From the NCBI GenBank assembly GCA_041670165.1, contig JBAXZR010000006.1, positions 1 through 62,787 on the forward strand: a stretch of DNA of 62,787 nucleotides, given 5' to 3'. Positions within the stretch are counted from its first letter, which is position 1, and each line of letters begins with the position of its first letter. A program made the position numbers and the translations under genes. Of this stretch, positions 33,761-43,139 are shown piece by piece. Origin of the DNA: JBAXZR01 sp041670165. GTDB lineage: Bacteria > Bacillota > Clostridia > Christensenellales > UBA1242. The notes beneath the pieces are model-generated. The model was not told the origin of the DNA. It was given only the letters and a program-made list of their open reading frames with translations, and did no database searches.

Positions 33761-36700
33761 ATGCATTTTAAGCAAATTGAAATTGCTGGATTTAAATCTT
33801 TTGCAGATAGAACGGAAATCAAATTTGATAATGGTGTTACTGCCATTGTTGGACCAAATGGTTGTGGAAAAAGCAATGTTGCTGATTCAATAAGATGGGT
33901 TCTTGGTGAACAAAGTAGCAAACTTTTGCGTGGTTCTAGCATGCAAGATGTCATTTTTAATGGAACTGAAAAAAGAAAAAGCTTGTCTTTTACTGAAGTT
34001 ACGCTATGTTTTGACAATGCTGATCGTTTTTTTGATTTGGATTACAATGAAGTTGCTATCACAAGAAAACTCTATCGAAGTGGTGAGAGTGAGTATTTAA
34101 TTAACAGAACTCCATGCCGTTTAAAAGACATTATTGACCTTTTGTATGATAGTGGGCTTGGAAGAGACGGCTATTCAATTATTGGACAAGGTAAAGTTGA
34201 AGAAATTATTTCAGCTAAACCAGAAAATAGAAGAGCAATATTTGAAGAAGCAAGTGGAATTTCAAAGTTTAAATCAAGAAAAATTGAAGCAGAACGAAAG
34301 CTTGAACGAACAAAAGACAATTTAACAAGACTTAGTGATATTATTTCTGAAATTGAAAGACAAATTGAACCTTTGCAAAAGCAGAGCGATGCGGCAAAAA
34401 AATATTTAGATTTAAAGGCTCAACTTAAAGACCTTGAAATCAACGCATATGTTTATCAATATGAAAATGCCACAGAAATAAAAGAAAAGCTTAGGGCGAG
34501 ATTAGAAAAGGTTCTTGAAGAAGAAAATCTTCTTGATGAACAGCTTGATAGCACAATTAATAATTATGGCAAAAACATGGCTGAAATTGGTGAAATTGAT
34601 AAAACAATTAACAAATTTCATTCAGATGTGCTCTCTTTAACAGTTGGAATTGAAAAGCAGTCAAGCGAAATCAAACTTATTCGTGAAAGAATAAACTTTT
34701 TGAAAGAACAAAACGACAGAGTTAACAGAGATATTGAGATTTCAAAATCAGACATTGAAAAAGCCACACAAGACATTGCTATTAAGGGCAATTTAATCAC
34801 AGAAAAATCAAATTTGTTAAAAGAATTAAACTGCAAGAGCGACAAGATTGCAAATGATTATCTCAAAGTCATTGATGATCTTGCTCTTTCAGAAGACGAA
34901 GCTGAAGAAAATCAAAAAAATATGATTGATTTTTTGGAAAAAATTTCATCTTTAAAAGCAAACTTATCTTCTCTTGAAGCGGAAAAGAAAATGCTTGTTT
35001 CACTTGGTAATGATGAAGAAAAAGTTACAAACGAACTAAAAAACAAAATTGAAAATCAAAATAATTTAATTTGTGAAAATAAACGACTTTTAGTTGAACG
35101 AGAAAAATCTAAAGATGAAATTATTATTAGCCTTGCTAAAAGTGAACAAGATAGAACTGTACTAGTTCAAAAACAAAGACAATCAATTGAAGACAAACAC
35201 ACAATAAACTCAAAAATTCAAGTTTTTGAAAACAGAAAAAGACTTCTTGAAGAAATGCAAGCAGAATATGAAGGTTATGCTGGAAGTGTCAGAAAACTTC
35301 TTAGAGATGCCGAAAAAAATTCTGAATTAAAATCAAAAATTGTTGGTGTTGTTGCTTCTCTTATTTCTGTTCCAGAAATGTATGAAACTGCCATTGAAGT
35401 TGCTCTTGGCGGTGCTGTTCAAAACATTATCACTTTTAATGAAAAAAATGCACAAGACCTTATTGGTTATCTTAAAACTGCTCAAGCGGGTAGAGCAACT
35501 TTTTTGCCAATTTCTTCAATGAAATCAAGAAATTTATCTTCATATGATAAACAAAAAATAAGTATTAGCGGGTGCTTTGGTGTTGCTAGTGAGCTTGTTT
35601 CATTTGATAAGCAAATTGAAAATGTAATTTCAAACTTGCTAGGTTCAATTGTTGTTGTAGACAATCTTGATACTGCTGTTAGCTTAGCTAAAAATTCTTC
35701 ATATTCTTTCAAAATTGTAACTCTTGACGGCGATGTTGTTAATCCTCAAGGAAGCTACACAGGCGGAAGTAAAAAGAGTGAAGCCACAAATCTTATCAGC
35801 CGAGATAGAGAAATTGAAACTCTTGGAAAAGAGCTTAACAGACTTAAAGAAGCTTTGAATATTGAAACTCAAAATCTTTCTTCTTTGCAAACTGAATTTT
35901 CCAAAAATGAAGAAAATTCTCTTAGTTTATCAAGAAAAAAATCTTCAATAGAAATTGAATTAGCAAAGGAAAATGAAAAATTAAAAACTTTGGAACTTTC
36001 TTTTGATGAGTTAAATAAAAACTTAAATTCTCATAATAAACAAAAAGAGCAAATTTTTCAAAAAATATCTTTGATTGATAATCAGCTTAAAAGTGTTGAT
36101 GAACTTGAAACTAGTGCAAACACAAGCAAACTTAAAGCTTCTTCAAAAAAAGTTGAAAGAAAAGAACTAAGCCTTGAACTCAAGAACAAAAAAGAAGAAT
36201 ATAATGCAGAAGCAACCACTCTAAAAGTTCAAATTGCTCAAATTGAAGGCGAGATAACCGCACTTACAAATGAAAAAGAAAGGCTAGAAATGGTTGTTTC
36301 TCAGCTTCAAAAATCACTTCAAGAACACGAGTCAGCTTACAGCAGAAACAATCAAACAATCATTGGTGCTGAAAGCATAATTGCTTCACTCTTAGCAGTT
36401 CCAGCAAACGAAGATGCAAGCAAAAAACTTGAAGAAATCAAAATTAAACAAGTTGAAATTGAAAAAAGAAAGGCTACTTTGCAAGATGAATTAAAAATTT
36501 TGGAAGATAAACGCAGTGCATTAACTGAAGAAAAAGACAAGGTTAACAACAAAAAACTTCAAGAAGAAGTTTCACTTTCAAAAGTTGACACGGACATGGA
36601 AGTTATGCAAGAAAAAATCTTTGAAGATTATTCTCTCACATATTCCACTTGCTTAGAGTTTAAACGCCCTGATTTTATCATTGAAAAAGGCACAATAGAA

Positions 36701-37351
36701 ATCGGTAAAATCAAAAATTCAATTCAAAGACTTGGCAACATTAATGTGAACGCAATTGAAGATTTTAAAATGCTTGATGAAAGACACAAAAATCTCTTTG
36801 ACCAAGCTCAAGATTTAACAAAAGCACAAGAAGATCTTGAAAAAATAATCAAAGACCTTTCAAGTGAAATGACAACAAAATTTGAAACTGAATTCACAAA
36901 AATCAACGAAAATTTCAAAAAAATATTCAAAGAGTTGTTTGGTGGTGGAAACGCAAGACTTGAGCTTGTAAACTCAGAAAACATGCTTGAAGCAGGTGTT
37001 GAAATTTTTGCTGAGCCACCGGGCAAAAAACTTCAAAGCATAACTCTTTTAAGCGGTGGTGAAAAAGCACTAACAGCCATTGCAATTTTGTTCTCAATAC
37101 TTAAGCTTAAACCAATGCCTTTTTGCTTGTTAGACGAAATTGAAGCAGCACTTGATGATGCAAATGCTGAGCGATTTGCTCAATATTTACGCAGATTTTC
37201 AAATGAAACTCAATTTATTGTCATCACACACAGAAAGCCAACAATGGAACTTGCGGACAGTTTGTTTGGTGTTACAATGGAAGAAAAAGGTGTTTCAAAA
37301 ATGGTTAGCGTAAAACTTGCTGATGCAGTACAAAATGCCAAGGTGGTGTAA
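33761..37351 (+). CDS. smc: Chromosome segregation ATPase SMC
   Basis: This 1196-aa condensin ATPase has Walker A GPNGCGKSN near residue 32 and the Q-loop region GQGKVEEIISAKP. Two long coiled coils flank a hinge at about 505-665 (VGVVASLISVPEMYETAIE to DGDVVNPQGSYTGGS). The C-terminal signature LLSGGEKALTAIAILFS and the D-loop region LLDEIEAALDDAN complete the ATPase. Full length and uninterrupted. Its kleisin partners scpA-scpB are at 2539. AGGGTGG precedes the ATG. Confidence 0.98.
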   Translation: MHFKQIEIAGFKSFADRTEIKFDNGVTAIVGPNGCGKSNVADSIRWVLGEQSSKLLRGSSMQDVIFNGTEKRKSLSFTEVTLCFDNADRFFDLDYNEVAITRKLYRSGESEYLINRTPCRLKDIIDLLYDSGLGRDGYSIIGQGKVEEIISAKPENRRAIFEEASGISKFKSRKIEAERKLERTKDNLTRLSDIISEIERQIEPLQKQSDAAKKYLDLKAQLKDLEINAYVYQYENATEIKEKLRARLEKVLEEENLLDEQLDSTINNYGKNMAEIGEIDKTINKFHSDVLSLTVGIEKQSSEIKLIRERINFLKEQNDRVNRDIEISKSDIEKATQDIAIKGNLITEKSNLLKELNCKSDKIANDYLKVIDDLALSEDEAEENQKNMIDFLEKISSLKANLSSLEAEKKMLVSLGNDEEKVTNELKNKIENQNNLICENKRLLVEREKSKDEIIISLAKSEQDRTVLVQKQRQSIEDKHTINSKIQVFENRKRLLEEMQAEYEGYAGSVRKLLRDAEKNSELKSKIVGVVASLISVPEMYETAIEVALGGAVQNIITFNEKNAQDLIGYLKTAQAGRATFLPISSMKSRNLSSYDKQKISISGCFGVASELVSFDKQIENVISNLLGSIVVVDNLDTAVSLAKNSSYSFKIVTLDGDVVNPQGSYTGGSKKSEATNLISRDREIETLGKELNRLKEALNIETQNLSSLQTEFSKNEENSLSLSRKKSSIEIELAKENEKLKTLELSFDELNKNLNSHNKQKEQIFQKISLIDNQLKSVDELETSANTSKLKASSKKVERKELSLELKNKKEEYNAEATTLKVQIAQIEGEITALTNEKERLEMVVSQLQKSLQEHESAYSRNNQTIIGAESIIASLLAVPANEDASKKLEEIKIKQVEIEKRKATLQDELKILEDKRSALTEEKDKVNNKKLQEEVSLSKVDTDMEVMQEKIFEDYSLTYSTCLEFKRPDFIIEKGTIEIGKIKNSIQRLGNINVNAIEDFKMLDERHKNLFDQAQDLTKAQEDLEKIIKDLSSEMTTKFETEFTKINENFKKIFKELFGGGNARLELVNSENMLEAGVEIFAEPPGKKLQSITLLSGGEKALTAIAILFSILKLKPMPFCLLDEIEAALDDANAERFAQYLRRFSNETQFIVITHRKPTMELADSLFGVTMEEKGVSKMVSVKLADAVQNAKVV

Positions 37352-37353
37352 TA

Positions 37354-38253
37354 ATGGGACTAATTAAAAAAATTTCTGATGCATTGAAAAAGACAAAAGA
37401 AGCATTTTTAAGAAAACTTGAAGCAATTCTGAGTAAAGGTGAACTAACTGATGATTTTTATGAAGATCTTGAAGACCTTTTAATTTCAAGTGATGTTGGT
37501 GTGAAAGCAACTTTGGAAATTTGTGAAGAACTTAGAAATTCAGCAAGAAAAAACAAACTTCGTACTGCCAAAGATGTTAAAAATGAACTAAAGAAAATCA
37601 TTGAGAACATACTTGAAATTGACGAAAGCTTTAAGCCTGAAATGCCTTGTACAATCACAGTTATTGGTGTTAATGGTGTTGGCAAAACCACTAGCATTGG
37701 AAAACTTGCTTCTTTTTTTACAAAACAAAAAAAACAGGTAATTTTGGTTGCAGGCGACACTTTTCGTGCTGCTGCCGCTGATCAACTTTCTTTATGGGCA
37801 GAAAAAAGTAAAACCAAAATCGTCAAGCACACAGAAGGTGCTGATGCAAGTGCGGTTGTTTTTGATGGAATCACAAGTGCAAAATCCAAAAAAGCTGATG
37901 TGTTAATTATTGACACCGCAGGAAGATTGCACACAAAACTGAATTTAATGGAAGAACTTAAAAAAATATCCAAAATTACTAGTAGGGAATATCCTGAAGC
38001 TCATCATTACACATTTATTGTGCTTGATGCCACAACAGGTCAAAATGCAGTTCAACAAATAAATGCCTTTAATGGTATAATTCCACTTGACGGAATTGTT
38101 CTTACAAAAATGGACGGAACAGCGAAAGGCGGAGTTGTTATTGCAATCAAAAGAGAAACTGGAGTCCCAGTTGTGTTCCTTGGAACTGGTGAAAAAATTG
38201 AAGATTTGGAAACCTTTTCAGCCAAAGACTTTGCAGATAGTTTATTCGACTAA
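37354..38253 (+). CDS. ftsY: Signal recognition particle receptor FtsY
   Basis: This 299-aa SRP GTPase consists of an N domain (residues 1-95) and a G domain. Motifs are GVNGVGKTTSIGKLA (G1), DTFRAAAADQL (G2), DTAGRLH (G3), TKMDGTAKGG (G4) and GTGEKIEDLETF near the end. It lacks the acidic N-terminal A domain of proteobacterial FtsY, as expected in Bacillota. It starts 2 bp after smc. Ffh is encoded at 47940. Confidence 0.97.
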   Translation: MGLIKKISDALKKTKEAFLRKLEAILSKGELTDDFYEDLEDLLISSDVGVKATLEICEELRNSARKNKLRTAKDVKNELKKIIENILEIDESFKPEMPCTITVIGVNGVGKTTSIGKLASFFTKQKKQVILVAGDTFRAAAADQLSLWAEKSKTKIVKHTEGADASAVVFDGITSAKSKKADVLIIDTAGRLHTKLNLMEELKKISKITSREYPEAHHYTFIVLDATTGQNAVQQINAFNGIIPLDGIVLTKMDGTAKGGVVIAIKRETGVPVVFLGTGEKIEDLETFSAKDFADSLFD

Positions 38254-38273
38254 TTTAGATAATTATATTTGAT

Positions 38274-38300
38274 AAGAAGAGAAAAACTCTTCTTTTTTTT
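38274..38300 (+). terminator. Terminator after ftsY
   Basis: Stem AAGAAGAG/CTCTTCTT with a 5-A loop, followed by a T-run. Confidence 0.88.
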
Positions 38301-38397
38301 GTTAGACAAGCAAAACTTTGAGTTTTTAGCATAAATATTATCATGTAGGAAAAATTGGCGAATTTTGTCAAATCTTTTCTATGGAAAGGTGGCGTAC

Positions 38398-39096
38398 ATG
38401 ATTTTTGAAAATTTTGCAATTTTTTTGGGCAAAATTATGGCTTTTTCAGCCTTCGTAAGCACAGCAAACGGATTTCCTAAACCTTTATTACCACAAGAAG
38501 AAAAAGAACTTTTTACTCGTTTCAAAAATGGTGATATGGAAGCTAAAAACAAACTTATTAATCACAACTTAAGGCTTGTTACACATATTGTTAAAAAATT
38601 TTCAACCGCTGGTGAAGCTGATGACCTTATTTCTGTTGGAACAATTGGGCTAATTAAAGGAATTAACACATATGAAGAGGGCAAAGGCTCACAACTTTCA
38701 ACATATGCTGCTCGTTGCATTGAAAATGAAATTTTGATGCTACTGAGAACTTCAAAAAAACATAGGCAAGTTTCTTCTCTTCAAGAAACACTCGGAACTG
38801 ACAAGGACGGAAATGAAATTGAACTTATGGACATAATTGCTTCTATGGACGAAGAACTTGAAGATATTGTTGCTAAAGGAATGTTACAAGATAAAATTGA
38901 AAAAATCATTTCAGAAAATCTTAATGAAAGAGAGCAAGAAATTATTAAATTAAGATACGGAATTGGGGGAAATTCAGCATTACCTCAACGAGAAGTTGCA
39001 ATTAAGCTTGGAATAAGTAGATCATACATATCTAGACTAGAAAAAAAAGCCTTAGAAATCATTCAAGAAAAAGTTAAAGAAATTAATATTCAATAA
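38398..39096 (+). CDS. sigK: Sporulation sigma factor sigma-K (pro-sigma-K)
   Basis: This 232-aa sigma-70 family protein has region 2 (NHNLRLVTHIVKKFS, DDLISVGTIGLIKGINTYEEGKG, STYAARCIENEILMLLR) and region 4 with its helix-turn-helix (LPQREVAIKLGISRSYISRLEKKAL). The hydrophobic leader of about 20 residues (MIFENFAIFLGKIMAFSAF) matches the pro-peptide of sigma-K, which is removed by an intramembrane protease. I start at the ATG at 38398, after AAAGGTGG. The gene is intact; no skin-like element interrupts it. Sigma-K runs late mother-cell transcription during spore maturation. Confidence 0.92.
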   Translation: MIFENFAIFLGKIMAFSAFVSTANGFPKPLLPQEEKELFTRFKNGDMEAKNKLINHNLRLVTHIVKKFSTAGEADDLISVGTIGLIKGINTYEEGKGSQLSTYAARCIENEILMLLRTSKKHRQVSSLQETLGTDKDGNEIELMDIIASMDEELEDIVAKGMLQDKIEKIISENLNEREQEIIKLRYGIGGNSALPQREVAIKLGISRSYISRLEKKALEIIQEKVKEINIQ

Positions 39097-39156
39097 CATG
39101 TAAATTACCTTGCTTTTTTTATACTCAGTTGATACAATAATTTTGTAGGTGATTAT

Positions 39157-40521
39157 ATGGACAAAGAATCATTTTCAACTTTACTTACAGATTTGGTTCT
39201 ACCTATGTTTGCCGGAGCAAGCATAATAGGAGAAAATGATAGCTCGCCAAGAGATTTTGAAGTTGCGCAAGGCGTGGGCGGAACTGTTTTGGTTAAGCCA
39301 GAGAAAAAAGATGAGTATCGTTTGATTATAAAAAGAAATCAACCGTTTAAAAGTACAGATACAAACATTTTAAAAGAAATTATTATTGAACTTGTAAAAG
39401 TTTCTTATTTTCAAGTTTTTGAACCAACATATTTGAAAAAACTACAAAACATTGCGATTGAAAAGGCAATTTGTAGATCTCTTTTTGAGGAAAGTGCCTC
39501 CACAATGGTTGGTCTTATAGAAGATATGCTTGTTTGGAGTCAAAAGACATATGAAGGTCATGGGCTTACTTTTGGTTTTATTATAAATGGAAATGCAGTA
39601 TCAAAATCCACAGACAAAAATTTAATGTATTCAGAAATTTTGAAAAATGATTTTTCCGCTCTTCTTTCTGACGGAATAATGTCATATTTGGAACTTGATA
39701 AAGACGGCTATTTAATTGATCACAACATGCTAACATCTTCAAGATCAATGTCTGTTTGTGCACCATATTTATATTCTGGCTTTGCAAGGGCAAGCCATGA
39801 CAAAAGAATTGGCATTTCTCTTGCCAAATCTGGCGATTTATTAATTTTTAAAGATTGTCAACTCACTGTCAGTAGAAGACATGGTGTTTGGAACATTTTT
39901 TCTCACAATGAAATTGTTGGGCTTCTTTCAAACAACAAATCTCACACGATTAAAGATATAAGAAAATCAATATATTTTTCGGCACTAGACACCGCCTTCA
40001 CAAGAGCAGGTGGTTGCATTGTTATTCTTGACGCTGGGCAAATTGGCAGTGTTTTAAAGCATATTGATGTCTATGATATTATTGATGAAAAGAGTTTTGA
40101 ACTTAAAAAACAACAAGAATTTGAAGAAAGTGAAAAACTGTTTAATTATTCACATAAACAGGAAATGGTTAAGGAAATTGATTGTTCATTCGAAAATTTT
40201 TTAAAAAATCCTAAGTGCGTAAAATCTTCTAGTCTTAGAAAAATTATTGGTAACAGAAAATTTCATGAACTAGATAGAAAACTTAGGCAAGAACTTATTG
40301 GAATGGACGGAGCAATGGTTGTTGATTATGACGGAACAATTGTTGCTGTTGGAGCAATCATCAAAATTGAAGCGGGAAGCACAGGCGGCGGAAGGCTTGC
40401 TGCAACAAGAACACTTTCAAGATATGGTGTTGCAATGAAAATTTCAACCGATGGGTTTATTCAAGGATTTGCATTTGACAAAAAAGCTAATCTTCCAAAA
40501 AACATTTTTTCAGTAGGTTGA
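39157..40521 (+). CDS. Protein with a divergent diadenylate-cyclase (DisA_N/DAC)-like C-terminal domain
   Basis: This 454-aa protein has a long N-terminal region that I do not recognise (residues 1 to about 290, no signal peptide), a charged helical linker (FELKKQQEFEESEKLF near 310), and a C-terminal domain resembling DAC. The latter has DGAMVVDYDGTIVAVGAII, with the DGA motif at 384-386. Where DisA and CdaA have RHR, it has TGGGRLAATRTLSRYG (T409-R413), followed by an AMKISTDGFIQGF strand. I recall DACNV-type proteins sharing this GGGR form. Whether it makes c-di-AMP is uncertain. AGGTGA precedes the ATG. The rnpB promoter overlaps its stop codon. Confidence 0.6.
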   Translation: MDKESFSTLLTDLVLPMFAGASIIGENDSSPRDFEVAQGVGGTVLVKPEKKDEYRLIIKRNQPFKSTDTNILKEIIIELVKVSYFQVFEPTYLKKLQNIAIEKAICRSLFEESASTMVGLIEDMLVWSQKTYEGHGLTFGFIINGNAVSKSTDKNLMYSEILKNDFSALLSDGIMSYLELDKDGYLIDHNMLTSSRSMSVCAPYLYSGFARASHDKRIGISLAKSGDLLIFKDCQLTVSRRHGVWNIFSHNEIVGLLSNNKSHTIKDIRKSIYFSALDTAFTRAGGCIVILDAGQIGSVLKHIDVYDIIDEKSFELKKQQEFEESEKLFNYSHKQEMVKEIDCSFENFLKNPKCVKSSSLRKIIGNRKFHELDRKLRQELIGMDGAMVVDYDGTIVAVGAIIKIEAGSTGGGRLAATRTLSRYGVAMKISTDGFIQGFAFDKKANLPKNIFSVG

Positions 40522-40545
40522 CATTTATCGAATTTGTGCTATAAT
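40518..40545 (+). promoter_or_regulatory. rnpB promoter
   Basis: TTGACA (40518-40523), 16 bp and TATAAT (40540-40545) with extended TG (TGCTATAAT). The -35 overlaps the stop codon of the preceding gene. Confidence 0.85.
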
Positions 40546-40554
40546 TTGGACAAT

Positions 40555-40896
40555 GTCAATCAGATGATCGCAGTTTGCTTGTTAAGGGCAAAATGAGGAA
40601 AGTCCGAGCTCTATAGAGCAGGGTGCCGGTTAACTGCCGGTGAAGGCAACTTTAAGGAAAGTGCAACAGAAATAAACCGCTTCAAAGCGAAAGCCTAGAA
40701 GTAAGGATGGAAAGGCGGTGTAAGAGACCACCGATTGGAAGGTAACTTCTGATGCCATGTAAACCCCACCTAGAGCAAGGTTAAGTAGTGACAAATGGCT
40801 TGCTCGGCCGTCACTCAAAAACACCGCTTGAGCCCTTTAGAAACACTGGGCCTAGATAGATGATCATTTAATACAGAACTCGGCTTACAGATTGAC
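40555..40896 (+). ncRNA. rnpB: RNase P RNA
   Basis: The conserved core is clear: GAGGAAAGTCCGAGCTC near 40596, AGAGCAGGGTGCCGG, ACAGAAATAAACCGC, AGGATGGAAAGGCGG and GTAAGAGACCACC. Later come GTAAACCCCACC, the TAGATAGATGATCATTT segment and ACAGAACTCGGCTTACAG. P1 is closed by GTCAATC (40555-40561) with GATTGAC (40890-40896). The RNA is the catalytic part of the enzyme that matures tRNA 5' ends. A near-consensus promoter and a downstream hairpin with T-run frame it. Confidence 0.96.
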
Positions 40897-40906
40897 TTTT
40901 AAAAAG

Positions 40907-40932
40907 GTGCTACATAGTTAGCATTTTTTTAA
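40907..40932 (+). terminator. Probable rnpB terminator
   Basis: TGCTA/TAGCA with a 6-nt loop followed by seven T. The stem is short. Confidence 0.6.
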
Positions 40933-41114
40933 AATCCTTTTAAGCTATATTTTCTGGACATAATTTAAAAACTATCAAACAATTACGAAAAATTAAATAA
41001 TAAGAGATTAAATATATTTATTAATAAAACAACAAATTTTTGTTCGTAATTTGTTGGATTTTAGACCTAAAAGAGATTATAATAAAGATAAATTTAATGA
41101 AAAGAGGAATAAAT

Positions 41115-42398
41115 TTGGAAACAACAATGTTTGGACAAACCAGTAAAGCTCCACTTGCTGACAGAATGCGACCAAAAACTTTTGAAGATTTTGTTGGGCA
41201 AGAGCATATCGTGGGGAAAAATCAACTCCTAAGGAGAGCAGTTTCAGCTTCTTCACTTGGAAATTGCATTTTTTTTGGACCTCCGGGAACAGGTAAAACA
41301 ACACTTGCTTACATAATTTCTGAGTCATTAGACGCTCATTTTGAAAAAATGAATGCCATATCAAGCACTGTTTCAGACTTAAGAGAAGTTTTGGAACAAG
41401 CTAAAAAAAGAAGTCTTTTTGAAAACAAAAAAACATTTATTTTGCTTGATGAATGTCATAGATGGAACAAAACCCAAAGTGATTCTCTTCTTGCCGCTCT
41501 TGAAGATGGCACAGTAACATTTATTGGTTCAACAACTGAAAACCCTTACACTTCAATGACACGGGCAATTATTTCTCGTTGTAGAGTTTTTGAGTTTAAA
41601 GAAATTGAGTCAGAAAACATTGTAAAAGCTCTTAAAAGAGCAGTTTTAGACAAAGAAAATGGACTTGGAGGACTAGCTTTAAATGTAACCGAAGAAGCTT
41701 ATCAACATTTTGCATGGGCAAGTGCTGGTGATGTTAGAACTGCCCTTAATGCGCTTGAACTAGGTGCTTTAACAACTGGCTACAATTCTGAAAGGGTGAT
41801 TGAAATAACAAAGGAAGTAGCAGAACAATGCTCAGACAAAAAGAGCTTGGCTGTTGATGAAAATTTGTATTTTGACCTCTTAAGTGCTTTTTGCAAATCT
41901 ATTAGGGGAAGTGATAGTGATGCAGCTTTGTATTATAGTCAAAGATTGATACTTGCAGGTTGTGATGCAAAAATTATTGCAAGAAGACTTATGGCTCATT
42001 GCAGTGAAGATATTGGAATGGCAGATAGCAATGCAATGTTACTTGCTCAAGCTGCCTATTTTGCAATTGAAAAAATGGGAGTTCCTGAAGCAAATATTCC
42101 GCTTGCACATGCAATAATTTATGCATGTGAAGCAGAAAAAAGCAATTCTGTTGTTGTTGCACTTGGAAAAGCAAATGAAGCGGCGACACTTCTTAAAGAT
42201 GATGTTGTGCCTTTCCATTTAAGAAATCACCCAAGCACCAACGATGAAAAAAAAGCTAAATATTTGTATCCACATGCTTTTGGTGGCTATGTTAAACAAC
42301 AGTATTTGCCAAATAAAATTTTAGGACAAGAATTTTATGTTCCATCATCAAATGGAAGAGAAAAAAATCTTGTAAAAAAGAATAAAAGATTTGATTGA
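41115..42398 (+). CDS. rarA: Replication-associated recombination protein A (RarA/MgsA)
   Basis: This AAA+ ATPase acts at stalled replication forks. ADRMRPKTFEDFVGQEHI opens the core. Walker A is FGPPGTGKTT, Walker B is LLDECHRW, and sensor 1 follows (FIGSTTENP). The C-terminal tetramerisation domain includes EDIGMADSNA and YLPNKILGQEFY. Three starts are possible: ATG 41097 (no ribosome site), TTG 41115 (AGAGGA 7 bp upstream, chosen) and ATG 41127. With the TTG it has 427 aa, near the family norm. The gap between rnpB and this gene holds no other feature I can support. Confidence 0.92.
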   Translation: METTMFGQTSKAPLADRMRPKTFEDFVGQEHIVGKNQLLRRAVSASSLGNCIFFGPPGTGKTTLAYIISESLDAHFEKMNAISSTVSDLREVLEQAKKRSLFENKKTFILLDECHRWNKTQSDSLLAALEDGTVTFIGSTTENPYTSMTRAIISRCRVFEFKEIESENIVKALKRAVLDKENGLGGLALNVTEEAYQHFAWASAGDVRTALNALELGALTTGYNSERVIEITKEVAEQCSDKKSLAVDENLYFDLLSAFCKSIRGSDSDAALYYSQRLILAGCDAKIIARRLMAHCSEDIGMADSNAMLLAQAAYFAIEKMGVPEANIPLAHAIIYACEAEKSNSVVVALGKANEAATLLKDDVVPFHLRNHPSTNDEKKAKYLYPHAFGGYVKQQYLPNKILGQEFYVPSSNGREKNLVKKNKRFD

Positions 42399-42532
42399 TT
42401 TTTCATGTAAATAAAGATATAAGGTTATATTAATATCAAGAATTGTTTGCCAATTGCATTGCAATATTTTAAATTTTTAAATTTAATCTTAATTAAAAAA
42501 AATTGAACAACTTTGCAATATTATTTAAAAAC

Positions 42533-42551
42533 TAGTCAAAAGATTTGACTA
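42533..42551. promoter_or_regulatory. Palindromic operator candidate upstream of rubrerythrin
   Basis: TAGTCAA-AAGAT-TTGACTA is a perfect 7-bp inverted repeat with a 5-bp centre. Its right arm doubles as a -35-like TTGACT, with TATTAT about 18 bp further on. A repressor bound here would block the promoter. It is not the PerR consensus. Confidence 0.45.
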
Positions 42552-42605
42552 ATTTCGTTAATATAAATTATTATTGTTATAAACAGTTGCAAAGGAGAAA
42601 AATGT

Positions 42606-43139
42606 ATGGAACTTAAAGGCTCAAAAACAGAAACAAATTTGAAAAATGGTTTTGCAGGAGAAAGTCAAGCAAGAAACAAATATACATATTTTGCTTCAGT
42701 AGCGAAAAAAGAAGGATATGAACAAATCGCTGAATTTTTTACTCAAACTGCTGAAAACGAAAAAGAGCATGCAAAATTGTGGTTAAAGGCATTGTCTGGA
42801 ATCAAAACCACTCCAGAGAATCTTTTGGAAGCAGCCAAAGGCGAAAATGAAGAATGGACAAATATGTATTCTTCTTTTGCAAAAACTGCCAAAGAAGAAG
42901 GCTTTGATGAAATTGCAAAGCAGTTTGAATATGTTGCAACAATTGAAAAAACACATGAAGAAAGATATCGTGCCTTACTGAAAAATATCAAAGACAAGAA
43001 AGTTTTTGAAAAGGAAAATGAAGTCGTTTGGGAATGTAGAAACTGTGGTTACAGAGTAAGTTCAAAAGATGCACCACAAGTTTGTCCTTGTTGCAACCAC
43101 CCGCAATCTTTCTTTGAAATCAACAAACAAAACTATTAA
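42606..43139 (+). CDS. rbr: Rubrerythrin
   Basis: This 177-aa protein reduces peroxide in anaerobes. The N-terminal ferritin-like four-helix domain supplies the diiron ligands (GESQARNKY, ENEKEHA, ATIEKTHEERYR). The C-terminal rubredoxin-like domain has CRNCGY and CPCC for one FeCys4 site. GGAGAAAA stands before the ATG. A palindrome overlapping its promoter suggests regulation by a dedicated repressor. Confidence 0.95.
   Translation: MELKGSKTETNLKNGFAGESQARNKYTYFASVAKKEGYEQIAEFFTQTAENEKEHAKLWLKALSGIKTTPENLLEAAKGENEEWTNMYSSFAKTAKEEGFDEIAKQFEYVATIEKTHEERYRALLKNIKDKKVFEKENEVVWECRNCGYRVSSKDAPQVCPCCNHPQSFFEINKQNY

Noticed and set aside
38358..39096. sigK split by a skin-like prophage
   Set aside because: Regions 2 and 4 are in one uninterrupted frame.
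42399..42605. PerR box upstream of rubrerythrin
   Set aside because: The palindrome present does not match the TTATAAT-n-ATTATAA pattern.
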